From contig NZ_FNIZ01000005.1 of the NCBI RefSeq assembly GCF_900104185.1, positions 134,278 through 198,277 of the forward strand: a stretch of DNA of 64,000 nucleotides, in the 5' to 3' direction. Source of the DNA: Halobacillus aidingensis (GTDB lineage Bacteria; Bacillota; Bacilli; Bacillales; Halobacillaceae). The stretch's first letter is position 1; each line of letters begins with the position of its first letter. Made by a program: the position numbers and the translations under genes. Under the pieces are notes generated by a model, which saw only the letters and a list, made by a program, of their open reading frames with translations, was not told the origin of the DNA and searched no databases. Shown in pieces: positions 41,151 to 49,949 of this stretch.

Positions 41151-41177
41151 AGGGCTGGATGGATTCCATCCAGCCCT
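41151..41177 (+). other. intercistronic RNA hairpin
   Basis: AGGGCTGGATGG pairs perfectly with CCATCCAGCCCT (loop ATT) between the binding-protein and permease genes. There is no T run, so it is likely an mRNA-stabilising or attenuating hairpin rather than a full terminator. Confidence 0.8.
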
Positions 41178-41199
41178 CCTACATAAAGGAGGGAATAGA

Positions 41200-42165
41200 G
41201 TGGAGAATGTACAAAAACGTCAGCATGCTTCAAAAGTAAAGAAATCCACTACCCAAATGTCTGAAAAGAAAAAAGATATGCTGTCTGGATATTTATATAT
41301 TGCACCTTTTTTCATCATTTTTGGAATCATAGGTCTTTATCCAGCTGTTTTCAGTATCGTATTGGCCTTCCAGGATTGGAATGGCCTCGGAGAAATGGAC
41401 TTTGTAGGGTTGAACAACTTTGTTGTCGTCCTTCAGGATCCTTTGTTTTGGAAATCCCTGTATAACACCGTCATCATCGGCTTAATGGGGACAGCACCAC
41501 AATTGATCGTCGGAATTATTTTGGCCTACTTCCTGAACATGGCCGTCATCCGTTTCACGAACTTTTTCCGTGTGACGATCTTTATGCCGTACATCACGTC
41601 CATGGTAGCCGTCGCGTTAGTATTCGGTGTGTTTTTCAGTAGTAGTGAGACGGCTTTGGCTAACTATGTAATCGGTCTATTCGGGGTGGATCCTGTCAGC
41701 TGGAAAACGTCCGAATGGGGTGCGAAAATCGCGATTTCCTTGATGGTTTTCTGGCGATGGGTCGGTTACAACACGATCATCTATCTAGCAGGTTTGCAAA
41801 GTATTCCGAAAGATTTGTATGAAGCAGCAACCATCGACGGTGCTGGCAAGGTTCAGCAATTCCTTCACATTACCATTCCAATGCTGAAACCATTCATCAT
41901 CCTGACGGTTTTCATGTCTACCGTAGGTGCCTTGCAATTATTCGCGGAACCAGCGGTATTCTTAGGTTCATCCGCCTTCAACCGTGATGAAGCAATGACT
42001 GTTGTTATGTATCTTTATCGTGACGCCTTCAACTTAGGTTCGTTTGGTACAGCATCAGCGACAGCTGTATTATTGCTCATCATCATCGTCGGTGCCGCAG
42101 CATTGAATACGTGGTTGACTTCTGGAGTCGGTCGTAAGCAGAAAAGGAGGGCGTTTACGAAATGA
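41200..42165 (+). CDS. sugar ABC transporter permease 1 (MalF type)
   Basis: 321 aa inner-membrane permease with six main helices. The EAA loop for ATPase docking is DLYEAATIDGAGKVQQFLHI, and the N-terminal segment SGYLYIAPFFIIFGIIGLYP is typical of carbohydrate-uptake permeases (CUT1). GTG start with AAAGGAGGG 6 nt upstream. It overlaps the second permease by 4 bp. No ABC ATPase gene occurs in the locus, so a shared multitask ATPase of the MsmX type is expected. Confidence 0.94.
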   Translation: MENVQKRQHASKVKKSTTQMSEKKKDMLSGYLYIAPFFIIFGIIGLYPAVFSIVLAFQDWNGLGEMDFVGLNNFVVVLQDPLFWKSLYNTVIIGLMGTAPQLIVGIILAYFLNMAVIRFTNFFRVTIFMPYITSMVAVALVFGVFFSSSETALANYVIGLFGVDPVSWKTSEWGAKIAISLMVFWRWVGYNTIIYLAGLQSIPKDLYEAATIDGAGKVQQFLHITIPMLKPFIILTVFMSTVGALQLFAEPAVFLGSSAFNRDEAMTVVMYLYRDAFNLGSFGTASATAVLLLIIIVGAAALNTWLTSGVGRKQKRRAFTK

Positions 42166-42995
42166 GAAAGTCTAAAGGATTGAAAAAAGGGACGCTTCCC
42201 GTTTACATCATCTTATGGATCGCTTCCATTTTATCGATTTTTCCATTCTATTGGATGTTTGTTATGGCGACTCAGCCTAGTGCCGCTTACAACTCGATCC
42301 CTCCGACACTCTTGCCGGGTGATCAACTTGTAAATAACTTCATGAAAGTCCTGGATACGATTCCATTCTTTCAGGCGATGTGGAATACGATCCTTTTATG
42401 TACCACAGTAACCCTCGCTGTATTATTGATCAGCTCTTTGGCTGGATTCGCATTTGCGAAGTTCGAGTTCCCAGGTAAAAACTTTTTCTTCATCCTGATT
42501 TTATTGACTATGGTCATCCCTCCTCAGCTGGGATTGATTCCACAGTTCTATCTCGTTTCCCAATTAGGATGGTTGGATACGTTACTTGGGGCAGGAGTGC
42601 TGTTCCTGCTTAATCCATTGGGCATCTTCTTAATGCGCCAATACATCAGTGAATCTGTACCGGACGAACTGATGGAAGCAGCGAAGCTTGATGGTTGTTC
42701 GAACTTCAGGATTTTCCGGAGCATTGTGCTTCCGATCATCAAGCCTGCCTTTGCAACATTAGGAATCATCGTATTCACCCTTGTATGGGGAGAATTCTTA
42801 TGGCAGTTCACCGTTTTACGTGACCCGGCATCCTACACATTGCAAGTAGCGCTCGCATCATTGAACAACGCGTTCCGTGTTGACTTCGGTATGCTGCTTT
42901 CCGGCGTATTCTGGGCAACTGTTCCATTGATCATCATCTTCTTGATTTTCAACCGCTGGTTCATTTCAAGCATCACAGAAGGGTCGATCAAGTAA
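42162..42995 (+). CDS. sugar ABC transporter permease 2 (MalG type)
   Basis: 277 aa, partner of the preceding permease. EAA loop: DELMEAAKLDGCSNFRIFRS; other CUT1 marks are FPFYWMFVMATQP, MVIPPQLGLIPQF and the C-terminal LIIIFLIFNRWFISSITEGSIK. ATG overlaps the permease 1 stop (ATGA). The LacI-type repressor gene follows after 79 bp. Confidence 0.94.
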   Translation: MRKSKGLKKGTLPVYIILWIASILSIFPFYWMFVMATQPSAAYNSIPPTLLPGDQLVNNFMKVLDTIPFFQAMWNTILLCTTVTLAVLLISSLAGFAFAKFEFPGKNFFFILILLTMVIPPQLGLIPQFYLVSQLGWLDTLLGAGVLFLLNPLGIFLMRQYISESVPDELMEAAKLDGCSNFRIFRSIVLPIIKPAFATLGIIVFTLVWGEFLWQFTVLRDPASYTLQVALASLNNAFRVDFGMLLSGVFWATVPLIIIFLIFNRWFISSITEGSIK

Positions 42996-43074
42996 ATCTA
43001 TGCCATCCACTCGTAATTGTTGATACAATAGATGGTAATCACAGAGCGGCTAGCTTTTAAGGAGAGAACAAGAT

Positions 43075-44088
43075 ATGGATTTAACAATACGTGACATCGC
43101 AAAAATGGCAGGTGTTTCTCCAGCCACTGTTTCTAAAATCATCAACAATTATGGAGGCATCAGTGAATCGACGCGAAAGAAAGTCTATAAGATTATCGAA
43201 GATACAAAATATCAACCGACGTTTTCAGCCAAATCTCTGGCTACGAAAAAATCGAATCTGATCGGCTTGATTTATGCCGGTAAGATCAATGTTGATTTCA
43301 CTCACCCCTTTTTCAATGAGGTCGTCAATTCATTCAAGAGAGCAGTAGGGGCTTTAGGTTACGACTTGCTGTTATTCTCAAATGAAAAATTTTATAAAGG
43401 GGAAAGCAAGTACTTGGAAAGGTGTAAGCATTTCCATGTTGATGGATGCCTGGTCATCGCCGGTGATGAAATTGAAGAGGCTGTCCATGACATTGCGAAA
43501 AGCGAGATTCCTTGTATCGGGATTGACTTGAAGCTGGAAGGTCCGAGATCCAGCTACATTATGACAGACAACGCAAAAATCGGTGCGAAAGTCGTCGAGT
43601 ATCTTTATTTGAACAAAGTCCGCAACATCGCCTACATCGGAGGAAAGCAAGATTCCCTCGTATCAAGTATCCGGAATATCGGCTTTATTGATGCCATGAA
43701 CCAATTCGGACTTACGATCAACAAAGACTGGATCTATTACGGCGACTTTTTCGAAGAGAGTGGATATGAAGGAATGAAGGAAATTCTGAAAGGAGACCGG
43801 CTTCCAGAAGCGGTTTTCGCAGCTTCCGATATGATGGCCCTTGGCGCATTAAAAGCCATGAAGGAAGAAGGATTGTCTGTTCCTGAAGATATCCAATTGA
43901 TTGGCTGCGATGATATTGAAGCTTGCCGGTACAGTGATCCACCACTGACGACTGTAAAGCAAGACAAACAAAAACTAGGAAAACTAGCGGCGTATATGCT
44001 TGAAGACTTGATCAAGGACGATCACGACATCCAGGATGTCAAAGTGGACCCAGAGCTGGTCCCACGAGCATCTACCAAAGAACGCTAG
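43075..44088 (+). CDS. LacI-family transcriptional repressor of the glucan locus
   Basis: 337 aa. N-terminal helix-turn-helix (IRDIAKMAGVSPATVSKIIN) with hinge helix QPTFSAKSLATKKS, then a periplasmic-binding-like effector domain (IGLIYAGKI ... FFNEVVNSFKRA ... AVFAASDMMALGALKAM ... LIGCDDIEACRYSDPPLTTV). It very probably recognises the AAACCGGTTT palindromes at 39683, 39801 and 45484; LacI-family hinge helices insert at a central CG as found here. The inducer is likely a gluco-oligosaccharide. ATG follows AAGGAG. Confidence 0.93.
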   Translation: MDLTIRDIAKMAGVSPATVSKIINNYGGISESTRKKVYKIIEDTKYQPTFSAKSLATKKSNLIGLIYAGKINVDFTHPFFNEVVNSFKRAVGALGYDLLLFSNEKFYKGESKYLERCKHFHVDGCLVIAGDEIEEAVHDIAKSEIPCIGIDLKLEGPRSSYIMTDNAKIGAKVVEYLYLNKVRNIAYIGGKQDSLVSSIRNIGFIDAMNQFGLTINKDWIYYGDFFEESGYEGMKEILKGDRLPEAVFAASDMMALGALKAMKEEGLSVPEDIQLIGCDDIEACRYSDPPLTTVKQDKQKLGKLAAYMLEDLIKDDHDIQDVKVDPELVPRASTKER

Positions 44089-44118
44089 ACTCCTAAAGAT
44101 TAACTGGAGGTAAAGGCA

Positions 44119-45465
44119 ATGACAACGATTCAATTTCCTGACAAATTAAAATGGGGCGCAGCGACTGCTTCCTACCAGATTGAAGGAGCCGCAAAGGAAG
44201 GAGGACGCACCGCATCGATTTGGGACGTGTTCTCCCACACCCCTGGCAATGTAAAGAACGGGGATCATGGCGATCACGCGTGTAACAGTTACCATATGTA
44301 TAAAGAAGATGTGCAGCACTTGAAGGATCTCGGTGTCGACTTGTATCGCTTCTCGATTTCATGGTCCCGCGTCATCCCTGATGGGACAGGCGAATTGAAC
44401 CCAGAAGGCGTTGAGTACTACCGCAACTTGATTCAGGAGCTGATTGATAACGGAATTGAGCCGATGATTACGCTCTATCACTGGGATCTTCCTCAAGTAC
44501 TGCAGGAAAAAGGCGGATGGGAGAACCGCGAAACAACAGAGGCGTTCTTGTCCTATGCGAATGCAATGTTCGAGGAGTTCGGCGGCCAGGTGAAAAAGTG
44601 GTTGACGATTAATGAACCATGGTGTGCATCCTTCTTATCTAACTATCTAGGCATCCACGCACCAGGAAAAACGAGTTTGCAAGCAGCGGTAGATGTTTCC
44701 CATCACTTGATGCTCGCTCACGGAAAAGCGGTGCAGTCGTTCCGCGACCTTGTACCGGATGGAGAAATCGGGTACGCACCAAATGTCGGTTGGCTTGAGC
44801 CTTACAGTCCGAATCAAGAAGATATCGATGCATGTAAACGTGGGATGATGTGGCAGAAAGAATGGTTTATGGATCCTGTGTTCAAAGGTACATATCCAGA
44901 AACCCTGGTGAAACTTTTCGCTGAGCATAACGCGACCTTGAACATCGAAGAAGGAGACCTTGAAATCATCTCCCAGCCAATCGATATGATGGGAATCAAC
45001 TATTATACAGGAAGTCTCGGCCGCTATAAAGAAGACGAAGGGTTGTTCCAAGTCGAGGAAATCGCTCTTGATGAACGCCGCACCGATATCGATTGGCCGA
45101 TCTATTCGGAAGGTTTTTATAAAACCCTTACGGACCTTCATCAGACGTACGGGGATGTTCCGATTTACATTACAGAAAACGGCGCCTGCTATAACCATGG
45201 CGTAGAGGAAGATGGAAAAGTGCACGACAAAGAGCGCGTAGATTACCTCAAACAACACTTGACCGCTTTGAACCGTGCAATGGAAGCAGGCGTGCCGATC
45301 GTCGGGTATATCGTCTGGTCCCTTCTTGACAACTTTGAATGGGCGGAAGGATATGAGAAGAGATTTGGAATCATTCATGTGAATTTCGAGACGTTCGAGC
45401 GTACTAGAAAAGATAGTTACTACTGGTACAAAGACACCGTAGAGAACCACAAGTTTGAAAGATAA
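44119..45465 (+). CDS. GH1 beta-glucosidase
   Basis: 448 aa, the standard GH1 length, no signal peptide, hence cytosolic. Acid/base E166 in TINEPW, nucleophile E352 in ITENGA, and substrate-binding YQIEGA, YHWDLPQ, NYYTG and SLLDNFEWAEGY. It cleaves terminal beta-linked glucose from imported oligosaccharides. The transport partner is an ABC system, not a PTS, so unphosphorylated substrates are expected. ATG has TGGAGG upstream, 30 bp after the repressor gene. Confidence 0.95.
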   Translation: MTTIQFPDKLKWGAATASYQIEGAAKEGGRTASIWDVFSHTPGNVKNGDHGDHACNSYHMYKEDVQHLKDLGVDLYRFSISWSRVIPDGTGELNPEGVEYYRNLIQELIDNGIEPMITLYHWDLPQVLQEKGGWENRETTEAFLSYANAMFEEFGGQVKKWLTINEPWCASFLSNYLGIHAPGKTSLQAAVDVSHHLMLAHGKAVQSFRDLVPDGEIGYAPNVGWLEPYSPNQEDIDACKRGMMWQKEWFMDPVFKGTYPETLVKLFAEHNATLNIEEGDLEIISQPIDMMGINYYTGSLGRYKEDEGLFQVEEIALDERRTDIDWPIYSEGFYKTLTDLHQTYGDVPIYITENGACYNHGVEEDGKVHDKERVDYLKQHLTALNRAMEAGVPIVGYIVWSLLDNFEWAEGYEKRFGIIHVNFETFERTRKDSYYWYKDTVENHKFER

Positions 45466-45478
45466 AATTTTTTGACCT

Positions 45479-45536
45479 GAAGGGAAACCGGTTTCGTTCT
45501 ATTCATTATAGGAAGATACTCGTTTCCCTTTCTTTT
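45479..45536 (+). promoter_or_regulatory. operator O3 inside a terminator hairpin
   Basis: GAAACCGGTTTC (45484-45495) is the third operator copy. The same bases form the left arm of a hairpin: AAGGGAAAC (45480-45488) pairs with GTTTCCCTT (45522-45530), followed by C and six T. A TTGACC (-35-like, 45472-45477) lies just upstream. The site could therefore both stop read-through from the GH1 gene and bind repressor for a GH16 promoter. Confidence 0.6.
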
Positions 45537-45650
45537 TTAACATATATGTCTTCTGTAAATGGTGATCAAGGAACAAAATCACTTTGTTTAGATGAACCAA
45601 CACTTCTGAGATTGACTACATACAGCACAAAAATTAAAGGAGGAAGCAGA

Positions 45651-48614
45651 TTGAAGAAAATTTTTTATTGTTTGATTGTACTTTTTATCGTTTTAGGAAG
45701 TTTCACTCCCGTTCATGCTAAAAAGTCCGATGGGAAACAAGAAGAAGGAACCCAGTGGTATGAAGAAGGTCTATTTGAAGGGCTGAATAACAAGAAAAAT
45801 GAAAGCGCATCCATGAGCTATCAAGAATATGCCGTTGTATTAAGTCATCTATTCGGCGTAGATGAGAAAGAAGTCATCAAAAAAACACAAGAAGCAACCA
45901 ATGATCCTGTCAATCTACGCTCTGCCATTAAACAAGGGGCAGCGAAGAATATTCTTACCGAATTTCTCCCTAACCAGTTGGAAGAACCACTTGATCAATG
46001 GGAGCATTCAGACAAACCGCTGAAGCGTAAAGACCTCCTACAGGTGGTGGATGGTTTCGTTAACGCCTACTATAACGAAGCGGGAGAATTCGAAGGGCAG
46101 GATATCAAAGGGAATGCATGGATCAATGCATCAGGCGTTACAATCTCTGAATCTACCATTAGTGGAGATTTAGTTGTTGCTAGTGGGAAGGACATCCTTT
46201 TAAACGAAGTCACTGTAAACGGAACGGTTTATATCGATGAAGGGATTCAGAATGAAGTTTCCACTGTGAATTCAGATTTGAATCGTGTTCTCGTATATGA
46301 TGCTGATGAAAAAGCTTCCGATTGGTCGCTCGTTTGGAACGATGAATTTTTATCAGACGAAATTGATTCTAGTAAATGGAGTTATGATATCGGAAACTGG
46401 ATTGTCGATGAGAATGGAGAGGGCGTCGCTGCTGGTTGGGGGAACAATGAGAAAGAATATTACACAGATTCCAGCGAAAACTCCTATACCGAAGATGGTC
46501 AGTTAGTCATCAAAGCTAAAAAGGAAGAAGAACCGATTTCAGATGAGTTTGGAACCTATGACTATACCTCAGCAAAGTTGAAAACAAAAGGTCTCTTCAG
46601 TAAGAAATATGGAAAATTTGAAGCAAAAATGAAACTTCCTGAGGGTCAAGGATTCTGGCCGGCATTCTGGATGATGCCAGAGGATGATGTATATGGACCG
46701 TGGCCGACTTCTGGAGAAATCGACATTATGGAAGCGGCCGGAAAAGACACGAGTAAAATCGGTGGAACGATCCACTATGGAGAAGAATGGCCGAACAATA
46801 CGTACACAGGAAAAGAGTATCACTTCCCAGAAGGCGAGGATTACACAGGTTACCATACGTATTCAGTCGAGTGGGAACCAGGTGAGATTCGCTGGTACGT
46901 TGATGGAGAACTATATCAAACATTGAATGATTGGTTCAGCAAAGGTGAAAATCAAGGAGATAAGTATGCATATCCTGCTCCATTTGATCAAGAGTTCTAC
47001 ATGATCTTGAACCTTGCCGTCGGTGGCTGGTACGGCGGGGATCCAGATGAAACGACAGAATTTCCAGGCACAATGGAAGTAGACTATGTGCGTGTGTATG
47101 AATTAACTGGAAGAGAATACAAAGAGCCCGTTGAACCTGTCGTAGAAGAAGAGACATTGCCGGAAGATGCGAAACAGCCATTAGAAGACGGAAACTTTAT
47201 TTATGATCAGAACTATGAAAAAGGAATAAATGTGGTGGATTCTCCAGAAAAAACACTCGACTCAACCTATTGGAATTTCCTTAAACTCCCGGAATTCCAA
47301 GGTGAAGGAAATCTAACAATTGATGAACTAGGAGGAGAAAATTTTGCAAAGACTGAGATTATTAACCCAGGAAATGCCCTATGGTCTTTGCAACAAATCC
47401 AGAAGCTTCCGGTTCTAAAAGGACACACGTACAAGGTATCGTTTGATGCGAAGTCCAATACAACCCGGAACATCATGACAAAAGTATCCGGTGGAGCCGA
47501 AAGAGGTTATCCGAATTACTCTGGTGAAAAAACGATGGGATTGACGGAGAACCTACAATCCTATGAGTACACATTTAAGTTCAATCAGGATACAGATTTA
47601 GCTGCGCGTCTGGAATTCAATATGGGTAGTAATGGAACAGCGCCTGTATGGATTGGCAACGTCCGTGTAGAGGATATTACGGATCAAGTCGGTGAGGACT
47701 CATCGAAGCCTGCGTTGGGCGATGGCAACCTTATTTATAACGGTACCTTCGACCAGGGGGATATGACACGTCTCAATTATTGGGAACTGTCCTCGCAAAA
47801 TGGTGCGGATGCGAGTGTAGTCGTACCGGAATCTTCTCGAAAAGCTGAAATCACCGTTGCAGAAGAAGGGCAGCAGCCAGGAAACATTCTTTTCTCCCAA
47901 GGCGGCATTCCGCTTGCAGAAAATCAGGAATATGAATTGAAATTCGATGCGAATGCATCAGAAGCAAGAAGCCTTCAAGTTGAAGTGGTCAACGAAGATG
48001 GTTCTGTCCAGTACTTCAGTGAAGAAGCTGTTTCGCTGACGAAAGAGATGACGGGTTATACATTGACGTTCCAATTGCCTGAGGAGCTATCTGGTGAAGT
48101 CGGCCAGCTGAGGTTTCTTCTAGGTGGAGAAGATGGGGATGTGACGTTAGATAACATTCGTATGATTCAAACGTCCGTAATTGTTGCTCCAATCAATTTC
48201 CAAAATGGTGATTTTTCACAAGGAATGGAACCATGGGGAAGTTATATTCACTTTGATGCGAGTGCAGATGTTGACGTTGTTGATGAAGAACTCAAAATAG
48301 CTATCGAGAATGCAGGAAATGAAACATGGAGTGTTTTAGCAGAGCAGCCAGGTCTTTCCCTTAGCAAAGGGGCTGCCTACACATTATCTTTTGATGCTAA
48401 ATCAACCCTATCCAGAGACATCGAGGTTACTCTCGAGAACACGAATTATACACGTTACCTCAGTGAAACAGTTTCTCTAAATGAAGACATGGAACATTAT
48501 GAGTTTCAGTTTGAGATGGTTAAAGATGATGTTACATCTTTGAAATTCTTGATGGGTCAATTTGCAGATGCCCATGACATTTATATCGACAATGTAAAAG
48601 TTGAAGTGAAATAA
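45651..48614 (+). CDS. secreted GH16 endo-beta-1,3-glucanase with three CBM-like modules
   Basis: 987 aa. Signal peptide (about 1-24), an S-layer-homology-like/beta-helix-like region (25-220), then a GH16 domain (about 223-480) with catalytic E356 and E361 in GEIDIMEAAG and WNDEF, GFWPAFWMMP, WYVDGELYQT and LAVGGWYGG. Three carbohydrate-binding (CBM4_9-like) modules follow: GNFIYDQNYE, GNLIYNGTFDQG and FQNGDFSQGMEPWGS mark their starts. The domain set is that of laminarinases. TTG 45651 has AAAGGAGG 8 nt upstream and begins at the signal peptide. It supplies oligosaccharides to the neighbouring ABC system. Confidence 0.93.
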   Translation: MKKIFYCLIVLFIVLGSFTPVHAKKSDGKQEEGTQWYEEGLFEGLNNKKNESASMSYQEYAVVLSHLFGVDEKEVIKKTQEATNDPVNLRSAIKQGAAKNILTEFLPNQLEEPLDQWEHSDKPLKRKDLLQVVDGFVNAYYNEAGEFEGQDIKGNAWINASGVTISESTISGDLVVASGKDILLNEVTVNGTVYIDEGIQNEVSTVNSDLNRVLVYDADEKASDWSLVWNDEFLSDEIDSSKWSYDIGNWIVDENGEGVAAGWGNNEKEYYTDSSENSYTEDGQLVIKAKKEEEPISDEFGTYDYTSAKLKTKGLFSKKYGKFEAKMKLPEGQGFWPAFWMMPEDDVYGPWPTSGEIDIMEAAGKDTSKIGGTIHYGEEWPNNTYTGKEYHFPEGEDYTGYHTYSVEWEPGEIRWYVDGELYQTLNDWFSKGENQGDKYAYPAPFDQEFYMILNLAVGGWYGGDPDETTEFPGTMEVDYVRVYELTGREYKEPVEPVVEEETLPEDAKQPLEDGNFIYDQNYEKGINVVDSPEKTLDSTYWNFLKLPEFQGEGNLTIDELGGENFAKTEIINPGNALWSLQQIQKLPVLKGHTYKVSFDAKSNTTRNIMTKVSGGAERGYPNYSGEKTMGLTENLQSYEYTFKFNQDTDLAARLEFNMGSNGTAPVWIGNVRVEDITDQVGEDSSKPALGDGNLIYNGTFDQGDMTRLNYWELSSQNGADASVVVPESSRKAEITVAEEGQQPGNILFSQGGIPLAENQEYELKFDANASEARSLQVEVVNEDGSVQYFSEEAVSLTKEMTGYTLTFQLPEELSGEVGQLRFLLGGEDGDVTLDNIRMIQTSVIVAPINFQNGDFSQGMEPWGSYIHFDASADVDVVDEELKIAIENAGNETWSVLAEQPGLSLSKGAAYTLSFDAKSTLSRDIEVTLENTNYTRYLSETVSLNEDMEHYEFQFEMVKDDVTSLKFLMGQFADAHDIYIDNVKVEVK

Positions 48615-48621
48615 AGGGGTA

Positions 48622-48659
48622 GACACGCTCTTTGCATAAAAGAGCGTGTCAATTTTTTT
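48622..48659 (+). terminator. terminator of the glucan locus
   Basis: GACACGCTCTTT pairs perfectly with AAAGAGCGTGTC, loop GCATA, followed by AAT7. Confidence 0.93.
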
Positions 48660-48732
48660 AGGGGGAAATTGCCCAGACCGACATCTTCCCCTACACATAG
48701 GCTAATGAGAGTTAAGGGAAGGGGTGATTGAT

Positions 48733-48972
48733 TTGGAGCGAGTCTATCATCACGGTCACGGCACCTATGTCCCAGGGTATGGATACCATCATGGCCATGG
48801 GACGTACATCCCCGGCTACGGATATCACCATGGGCAAGGGACGTACTCTCCGGGTTATGGCTATGAACATGGGCACAGTTCATACGCGCCAGGACATGGA
48901 TACCATCAAGGGCATGGCGGGTATAATCCGTGGTATGGTGGGTATCATCACGGTCACGGTGGATTTTATTAA
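48733..48972 (+). CDS. His/Gly/Tyr repeat protein, coat-like
   Basis: 79 aa built from five 14-residue repeats of the form HHGHGTYVPGYGY (42-bp DNA period), ending in GGYHHGHGGFY. About a quarter of residues are His, so metal binding or a cross-linked structural role is plausible; such Tyr/Gly/His-rich small proteins are common in spore coats, but this one is not recognised. TTG 48733 follows GGGGTGAT; GTG 48724 (three residues longer) is the alternative. Confidence 0.7.
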   Translation: MERVYHHGHGTYVPGYGYHHGHGTYIPGYGYHHGQGTYSPGYGYEHGHSSYAPGHGYHQGHGGYNPWYGGYHHGHGGFY

Positions 48973-48984
48973 TAAATCGATATG

Positions 48985-49021
48985 AAAAAGGAACTTTCCA
49001 TGCGGGAGGGTTCCTTTTTTT
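48985..49021 (+). terminator. terminator
   Basis: AAAAAGGAAC pairs with GTTCCTTTTT (imperfect inner part), ending in T7. Confidence 0.8.
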
Positions 49022-49072
49022 ATGGGCGGATGCATAGGATGCTTGTACAGAGAATTATAGGGAGGCGATATC

Positions 49073-49390
49073 ATGAAGAAGTTTTATCCTTTCTTACTGC
49101 TCTTAGGTGTTTTTGCTTTTATCGGTTATATGGAATCCCCCCAGATGAAACCTGAGGATTCATTGCATTACCCTGTCAGTACGGAAAAGAATGAAACCGA
49201 AGCTGTGGCTGCAGATGTGAAAGATGATTCGAAGCTGATCATGGAGTTGGAACTTGTACATGAGGGTATGAAGATGGTGGATGGAACGAAAGTGGAAGCT
49301 TATCGGGAATACGAGATTTATAAGGATCGGGATGGAAATATCGTAAAAGAAGTACCAACAGAACATTATAATTATTTAGGATATGAATGA
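49073..49390 (+). CDS. membrane-anchored extracellular protein, unknown
   Basis: 105 aa. N-terminal signal anchor (FYPFLLLLGVFAFIGYM), then a charged extracellular part with KLIMELELVHEGMKMVDGTKVEAYREYEIYKD, probably a small beta-sheet. Not recognised. ATG has GGAGGCG 6 nt upstream. Single gene between terminators. Confidence 0.72.
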   Translation: MKKFYPFLLLLGVFAFIGYMESPQMKPEDSLHYPVSTEKNETEAVAADVKDDSKLIMELELVHEGMKMVDGTKVEAYREYEIYKDRDGNIVKEVPTEHYNYLGYE

Positions 49391-49424
49391 AAAAAAGGTC
49401 ACTCCGGATGGAGTTGACCTTTTT
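49391..49424 (+). terminator. bidirectional terminator
   Basis: AAAAGGTCA-CTCC pairs with GGAG-TTGACCTTTT, between converging genes. Confidence 0.85.
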
Positions 49425-49431
49425 CCTCTTT

Positions 49432-49938
49432 CTATATGGATCGTCGGAAAGCTTTCACGATGATTCCGTCATTAGCAGGTTCGAAGTCGTGCTCGGGCAA
49501 CCGCTCGAATCCGTTGCGCTCATACAAGGCGATGGCGTCTTTCATAAAATCACCGGTATGCAGGCCGATTTCAGAATACCCTTTCGCTTTGGCTCTTAAG
49601 ATGCATTCTTCTATTAAACTGGAAGCGATTCCTTTCCCACGCGCTTGTGGGATGACAGCAAGTACACGGATTTCAGGATAATCCAGTACATCCACATACC
49701 CTTCATATGCGTCTGTCTTTGCCGGGAAGAGGGCGACACTTCCTAGAATGTTCCCATTCACTTCTGCCACGATGAGATCTACACCTGGCTGTTGGTCAGC
49801 TTCAGAAGAGACAGCCTTCTTCAGTGCATTCCAATGTTCGTCCGGAATCGAACCGATATGGTCTTCGTAAGCAACCATTCTCAGTTTTCGGATCTCAAGT
49901 AATTCTTCTTCTTTCGCATTTCGAATCGTAATGTTCAT
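49432..49938 (-). CDS. GNAT N-acetyltransferase
   Basis: 168 aa: ITIRNAKEEELLEIRKLR start, acetyl-CoA motif RVLAVIPQARGKGIASSLIEE, then GYSEIGLHTGDFMKDAIALYERNGFER. It resembles amino-group acetyltransferases of unknown acceptor. ATG has AAGGAG 6 nt upstream. It is 11 bp downstream of the hydroquinone-reductase gene and likely co-transcribed. Confidence 0.9.
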   Translation of the reverse strand: MNITIRNAKEEELLEIRKLRMVAYEDHIGSIPDEHWNALKKAVSSEADQQPGVDLIVAEVNGNILGSVALFPAKTDAYEGYVDVLDYPEIRVLAVIPQARGKGIASSLIEECILRAKAKGYSEIGLHTGDFMKDAIALYERNGFERLPEHDFEPANDGIIVKAFRRSI

Positions 49939-49949
49939 GTCGTTCTCCT

